A stretch of DNA of 64,000 bases from Prado023 sp963753075 (GTDB lineage Bacteria > Actinomycetota > Actinomycetes > S36-B12 > CAIYMF01), in assembly GCA_963753075.1 (NCBI GenBank), contig CAVWAR010000017.1:186001-250000 (forward strand), read 5' to 3'. The notes under the pieces were generated by a model, which saw only the letters and a list, made by a program, of their open reading frames with translations, was not told where the DNA came from and ran no database searches. Position numbers and translations under genes: made by a program. This document shows, one piece after another, positions 60,820 to 64,000 of the stretch (its first letter is position 1; every line of letters starts with the position of its first letter).

Positions 60820-60835
60820 TCACTCTCCGTAACGT
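60806..60835 (+). promoter_or_regulatory. bldD promoter with near-consensus BldD box
   Basis: TTGCAT (60806-60811), an 18-nt spacer and TAACGT (60830-60835) form a promoter about 25 nt before bldD. TCACTCTCCGTAA (60820-60832) matches the BldD operator consensus TNACNC(A/T)GNGTNA at every fixed position but one, and overlaps the -10. Repression of bldD by its own product is inferred, as known in Streptomyces. Confidence 0.6.
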
Positions 60836-60859
60836 GGTGGTTCGACGTGAGGAGCGGCG

Positions 60860-61348
60860 ATGTCGAACGAGTACGCGAAGGCACTGGGGAACAAGCTTCG
60901 GGCTGTCCGCAACCAGCAGGGCCTGTCCCTGCAGGGCGTGGAAGCCAAGTCCCAGGGCACCTGGAAGGCCGTCGTCGTCGGCTCCTACGAGCGCGGTGAC
61001 CGCGCCGTCACCGTCCAGCGGCTGGCCGAGCTGGCCGACTTCTACGGGGTGCCGATGTCCGAGCTGCTGCCGGAGCCGGCGTCTGCTGCCATCAGCGAGC
61101 CGCCGCCGCGCCTGGTGATCGACCTTGAGCGCCTCGGGCAGGTGCCCCCGGACAAGGCCGGCCCACTCGCGCGCTACGTGGCCGCGATCCAGGCCCAGCG
61201 GGGCGACTACAACGGCCGGATCCTGTCGATCCGCCAGGACGACCTGCGCACCCTGGCCGTGATCTACGACGAGGCGCCCGGTGCACTGGCCGACCAGCTC
61301 GTGGGCTGGGGCGTACTGAACCCCGAAGCCCGGCGCGCCATCGACTGA
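60860..61348 (+). CDS. bldD: BldD family transcriptional regulator (c-di-GMP responsive)
   Basis: The 162-aa protein is close to Streptomyces BldD, the repressor of development that dimerises through tetrameric cyclic di-GMP. The N-terminal helix-turn-helix domain spans about residues 8-70 (LRAVRNQQGLSLQGVEAKS, SYERGDRAVTVQRLAELADF). The C-terminal domain has the c-di-GMP signature RGD-X8-RQDD complete at 114-128, so nucleotide binding is expected. GTGAGGAGCGG precedes the ATG. The order bldD-pyrR-pyrB-pyrC matches Streptomyces. Confidence 0.93.
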   Translation: MSNEYAKALGNKLRAVRNQQGLSLQGVEAKSQGTWKAVVVGSYERGDRAVTVQRLAELADFYGVPMSELLPEPASAAISEPPPRLVIDLERLGQVPPDKAGPLARYVAAIQAQRGDYNGRILSIRQDDLRTLAVIYDEAPGALADQLVGWGVLNPEARRAID

Positions 61349-61384
61349 CGCGCGGGTCCCCGTCGGGCGCGGCCCGGCCTTGGC

Positions 61385-61390
61385 TAGGAT
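61385..61390 (+). promoter_or_regulatory. Candidate -10 box (TAGGAT) for pyrRBC
   Basis: TAGGAT would start a leader of about 60 nt that contains the PyrR-loop element. Confidence 0.45.
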
Positions 61391-61416
61391 GGTCCCCGAC
61401 GTCGATACCCGACGAC

Positions 61417-61452
61417 CTCCTTTAACGACCGTCCCGTGAGGCGGGGAAGGAG
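61417..61452 (+). promoter_or_regulatory. PyrR-binding loop coupled to ribosome-binding-site sequestration
   Basis: TCCCGTGAGGC (61432-61442) fits the PyrR RNA-binding consensus UCCNGNGAGGY exactly and is flanked by CCG/CGG. CTCCTT (61417-61422) is the complement of the pyrR ribosome-binding site AAGGAG (61447-61452). Closing that helix places the PyrR loop at the tip of one hairpin with the ribosome-binding site buried in its base. This fits translational repression by PyrR as described in mycobacteria. Confidence 0.65.
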
Positions 61453-61457
61453 TGGGC

Positions 61458-61994
61458 GTGCCCACCCGCGTGCTCGATCAGTCAGACATCCATCGCGCGC
61501 TCTCGCGCATCGCCCACGAGATCCTCGAGCGGGAGAAGGGCGCGGGCAACCTCGTCCTGCTGGGTATCCCCAGCAGGGGGGTGCCGCTGGCCCACCGGAT
61601 CGCCGAGCGGATCGAGCACATCGAGCCGGGGACGGCACCGCCGGTCGGCTCCCTGGACATCACGATGTTCCGCGACGACCTCCGGCTGCGCCCAGCCCGT
61701 GCCCTCGAGCGCACGGACGTCCCCGCGGGAGGGGTCGACGGGCGCACCGTCGTGCTCGTCGACGACGTCCTGTTCAGCGGGCGCAGCGTCCGGGCGGCCC
61801 TGGACGCCCTGTCCGAGCTGGGCCGGCCAGAGGCTGTGCGCCTGGCTGTCCTGGTCGATCGCGGGCACCGCGAGCTGCCGATCCGGGCCGACTACGTCGG
61901 CAAGAACGTCCCCACCTCATTGCGGGAGTCCGTGCACGTCCGGGTTGTCGAGATCGACGGCACCGACGAGGTTGTCATCGGGGAGGACTCGTGA
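61458..61994 (+). CDS. pyrR: PyrR, pyrimidine operon regulator / uracil phosphoribosyltransferase
   Basis: PyrR binds pyr mRNA in response to UMP/UTP and often has uracil phosphoribosyltransferase activity. The 178-aa protein has the PRPP-binding motif VVLVDDVLFSGRSVRAAL and the PyrR-type segment GSLDITMFRDDL. GTG 61458 is preferred because AAGGAG lies five bases before it; GTG 61452 would overlap that site. It is coupled to pyrB by GTGA. Confidence 0.94.
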   Translation: MPTRVLDQSDIHRALSRIAHEILEREKGAGNLVLLGIPSRGVPLAHRIAERIEHIEPGTAPPVGSLDITMFRDDLRLRPARALERTDVPAGGVDGRTVVLVDDVLFSGRSVRAALDALSELGRPEAVRLAVLVDRGHRELPIRADYVGKNVPTSLRESVHVRVVEIDGTDEVVIGEDS

Positions 61995-62926
61995 ACAGGC
62001 ACCTGCTCTCAGCGGGTGACCTGACCCACGACGACGCCGTCCAGGTCCTGGACACAGCCCGCGAGCTGGCGGCCGTGAGCAACCGCGAGGTCAAGAAGCT
62101 GCCCACCCTGCGCGGACGGACCGTGGTCAACCTGTTCTTCGAGGACTCCACCCGCACCCGGATCTCCTTCGAGGCGGCTGCGAAGCGGCTGTCGGCCGAC
62201 GTCATCAACTTCTCGGCCAAGGGATCGAGCATCTCCAAGGGAGAGAGCCTCAAGGACACTGCGCTCACCCTGCAGGCGATGGGTGCCGATGCCGTGGTGA
62301 TCAGGCATGGGGCCAGTGGCGCCCCGCACCGGCTGGCGACCTCGGGGTGGATCGAGGCGGCAGTGGTCAACGCCGGGGACGGGACGCATGAGCACCCCAC
62401 CCAGGCCCTGCTCGACGCCTACACGATGCGCGAGCACCTCGCGGACGGGGAGGGTGACCTCGACGGTCGTCGGGTCACGATCGTCGGTGACGTCCTGCAC
62501 TCGCGGGTGGCCCGCTCGAACGTGCTGCTGCTGGACACCCTCGGGGCGCAGGTCACGCTCGTGGCGCCACCGACACTGCTGCCGGTCGGCGTGGAGAGCT
62601 GGCCCTGCGAGGTCTCCTACGACCTCGACAGGCCGCTGCCCGGGGCCGACGCGGTCATGATGCTGCGCGTGCAGCGCGAGCGGATGAGCGCCGCGTACTT
62701 CCCCAGCGAGCGGGAGTACTCGCGCCGGTATGGCCTCGACGGCCGGCGGGCGGGGATGCTGCCCGAGCACGCGATCGTCATGCACCCCGGGCCCATGAAC
62801 CGCGGCATGGAGATCACCGCGGATGTCGCCGACGGGTCAAGATCGGTGATCGTCGAGCAGGTCACCAACGGCGTCAGCGTCCGGATGGCCGTGCTCTACC
62901 TGCTGCTCGGAGGGCAGATCTCATGA
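61991..62926 (+). CDS. pyrB: Aspartate carbamoyltransferase catalytic subunit
   Basis: PyrB makes carbamoyl-aspartate, the committed step of pyrimidine synthesis. The 311-aa protein has the carbamoyl-phosphate motif FFEDSTRTRISFE, the GSSISKGESLKD loop and HPTQALLDAYTM. The GTG overlaps the pyrR stop, and the stop overlaps pyrC as ATGA. No pyrI regulatory subunit is present here. Confidence 0.96.
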   Translation: MNRHLLSAGDLTHDDAVQVLDTARELAAVSNREVKKLPTLRGRTVVNLFFEDSTRTRISFEAAAKRLSADVINFSAKGSSISKGESLKDTALTLQAMGADAVVIRHGASGAPHRLATSGWIEAAVVNAGDGTHEHPTQALLDAYTMREHLADGEGDLDGRRVTIVGDVLHSRVARSNVLLLDTLGAQVTLVAPPTLLPVGVESWPCEVSYDLDRPLPGADAVMMLRVQRERMSAAYFPSEREYSRRYGLDGRRAGMLPEHAIVMHPGPMNRGMEITADVADGSRSVIVEQVTNGVSVRMAVLYLLLGGQIS

Positions 62927-64000
62927 CCTACCTGATCACCGGTGTCCGCCCACTCGGCGGCCCGCCGGCCGACCTGCTCCTCGCGGGGGACACGATCGCG
63001 GAGGTGGGCGAGCCGGGAACGGTCAGCGCACCCGACGCGACCGTGATGCCCGCCGACGGGCTGATCGCGCTGCCGGGCCTGGTGGACCTGCACACGCACC
63101 TGCGCGAGCCGGGACGTGAGGACTCCGAGACCGTTGCCACCGGGTCGCGGGCGGCCGCACTCGGCGGCTTCACCGCTGTCCACGCGATGGCCAACACCGA
63201 ACCGGTCGCCGACACAGCAGGCGTCGTCGAGCAGGTGTGGCACCTGGGCAAGCGCGCTGGCTTGGTGGACGTGTTCCCGGTGGGAGCAGTCACGGTCGGG
63301 CTGGGCGGTGAGCGGCTCGCCGAGCTTGGTGCGATGGCCGACTCCGCGGCGGCCGTGCGGGTGTTCTCCGACGACGGCATGTGCGTCTCTGATGCCGTGC
63401 TGATGCGCCGCGCGCTGGAGTACGTGAAGGCGTTCGACGGCGTGATCGCACAGCACTCCCAGGAGCCGCGCCTGACCGAGGGCTCGCAGATGAACGAGGG
63501 GCAGCTGTCCGGTCGGCTGGGGCTTCGCGGATGGCCGGCTGTCGCCGAGGAGGCGATCATCGCCCGTGACGTGCTCCTGGCTGAGCATGTCGGATCGCGG
63601 CTGCACGTGTGCCATGTCTCGACCGCCGGCTCGGTGGAGATCATCCGCTGGGCCAAGTCCCGCGGGATCGACGTCACCGCGGAGGTCACCCCGCACCACC
63701 TGCTGCTCACCGAGGAGCTCGCCACGACCTACGACCCGGTCTACAAGGTGAACCCGCCGCTGCGCACGGCCGCGGATGTCGAGGCGGTGCGCGCGGCCCT
63801 TGCTGACGGCACGATCGACATCGTGGCCACCGATCATGCCCCGCACCCGATGGAGGACAAGCAGTGCGAGTGGGCTGCCGCCGCCTTCGGGATGATCGGC
63901 CTCGAGCAGGCCCTTGCAGTGGTCCTCGACACGATGGTCAACACCGGGCGGCTTGACTGGGATGGTGTCGCGCAGGCCATGTCGGTGCGACCGGCCGTGA
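62923..64000 (+). CDS. pyrC: Dihydroorotase (3' end outside window)
   Basis: Dihydroorotase cyclises carbamoyl-aspartate. The visible 359 codons show a type I amidohydrolase with the zinc motif LVDLHTHLREPG, then FSDDGMCVSD, HVCHVST, TPHHLLLTEE and ATDHAPHP. The gene is still open at the last base, so the final part is missing. The ATG overlaps pyrB, continuing the coupled pyrR-pyrB-pyrC operon. Confidence 0.95.
   Translation, partial: MTYLITGVRPLGGPPADLLLAGDTIAEVGEPGTVSAPDATVMPADGLIALPGLVDLHTHLREPGREDSETVATGSRAAALGGFTAVHAMANTEPVADTAGVVEQVWHLGKRAGLVDVFPVGAVTVGLGGERLAELGAMADSAAAVRVFSDDGMCVSDAVLMRRALEYVKAFDGVIAQHSQEPRLTEGSQMNEGQLSGRLGLRGWPAVAEEAIIARDVLLAEHVGSRLHVCHVSTAGSVEIIRWAKSRGIDVTAEVTPHHLLLTEELATTYDPVYKVNPPLRTAADVEAVRAALADGTIDIVATDHAPHPMEDKQCEWAAAAFGMIGLEQALAVVLDTMVNTGRLDWDGVAQAMSVRPAV

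Overview
The window is a housekeeping stretch of a high-GC actinobacterial chromosome; GC is visibly high throughout but was not computed. The evidence is gene content and order. A division/cell-wall cluster without ftsA runs ftsI-murE-murF-mraY-murD-ftsW-murG-murC-ftsQ-ftsZ and continues into pgeF-yggS-sepF-yggT-divIVA. There is a PriA-type HisA, a BldD regulator next to pyrR, and many start codons 6-7 nt behind a TANNNT or CANNNT box, as in leaderless actinobacterial mRNAs. The order resembles the Streptomyces dcw, his-trp-lgt-gltBD-pyk and bldD-pyrRBC neighbourhoods. MurE carries a DNPR motif, so the peptidoglycan is probably meso-diaminopimelate type. Genus cannot be fixed. No tRNA, rRNA, CRISPR array, insertion sequence or prophage was seen.

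Layout. 1-14898: peptidoglycan precursor synthesis and divisome genes, mostly translationally coupled by ATGA, GTGA or TGATG overlaps. They are broken only by a 473-nt ftsQ-ftsZ spacer holding DnaA-like boxes, an 11-bp phased repeat and a palindrome at the ftsZ promoter. 14966-19562: two minus-strand genes, a DUF2786/HExxH protein and ileS. 19742-23085: a TraR/DksA zinc-finger gene with an apparent frameshift, lspA, an RluD-type pseudouridine synthase, an aldo/keto reductase and a 44-aa basic protein. 23117-29864: formate-THF ligase (minus), replicative dnaE, a YbaK deacylase (minus) and a Lon-N domain protein.

29904-46200: histidine and tryptophan synthesis (hisD-C-B-H-priA-ridA, a holin-like membrane protein plus an AarF/UbiB kinase-like protein, hisF-hisI-trpE, a small HGxxP membrane protein, a two-component pair, a DUF2752 gene on the minus strand, trpC-B-A). 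46197-50650: oxidative folding and lipoprotein maturation (VKOR, DsbA-like, Lgt), a two-TM membrane protein and a secreted glucose/sorbosone dehydrogenase-like protein. 50834-56822: glutamate synthase gltBD. 56939-59253: an AAA+ ATPase and a TPR membrane protein of unknown role. 59357-64000: pyk, bldD, and pyrR-pyrB-pyrC (cut by the window end).

No obviously new multi-gene system is present. The most interesting material is regulatory: mutually exclusive hairpins and a 22-codon reading frame ahead of trpC; a two-tier hairpin at the gltB ribosome-binding site; a PyrR-loop element that can hide the pyrR ribosome-binding site; a near-consensus BldD box inside the bldD promoter; and DnaA-like boxes plus a helically phased array before ftsZ. 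The AAA+/TPR pair is the best protein-level unknown.
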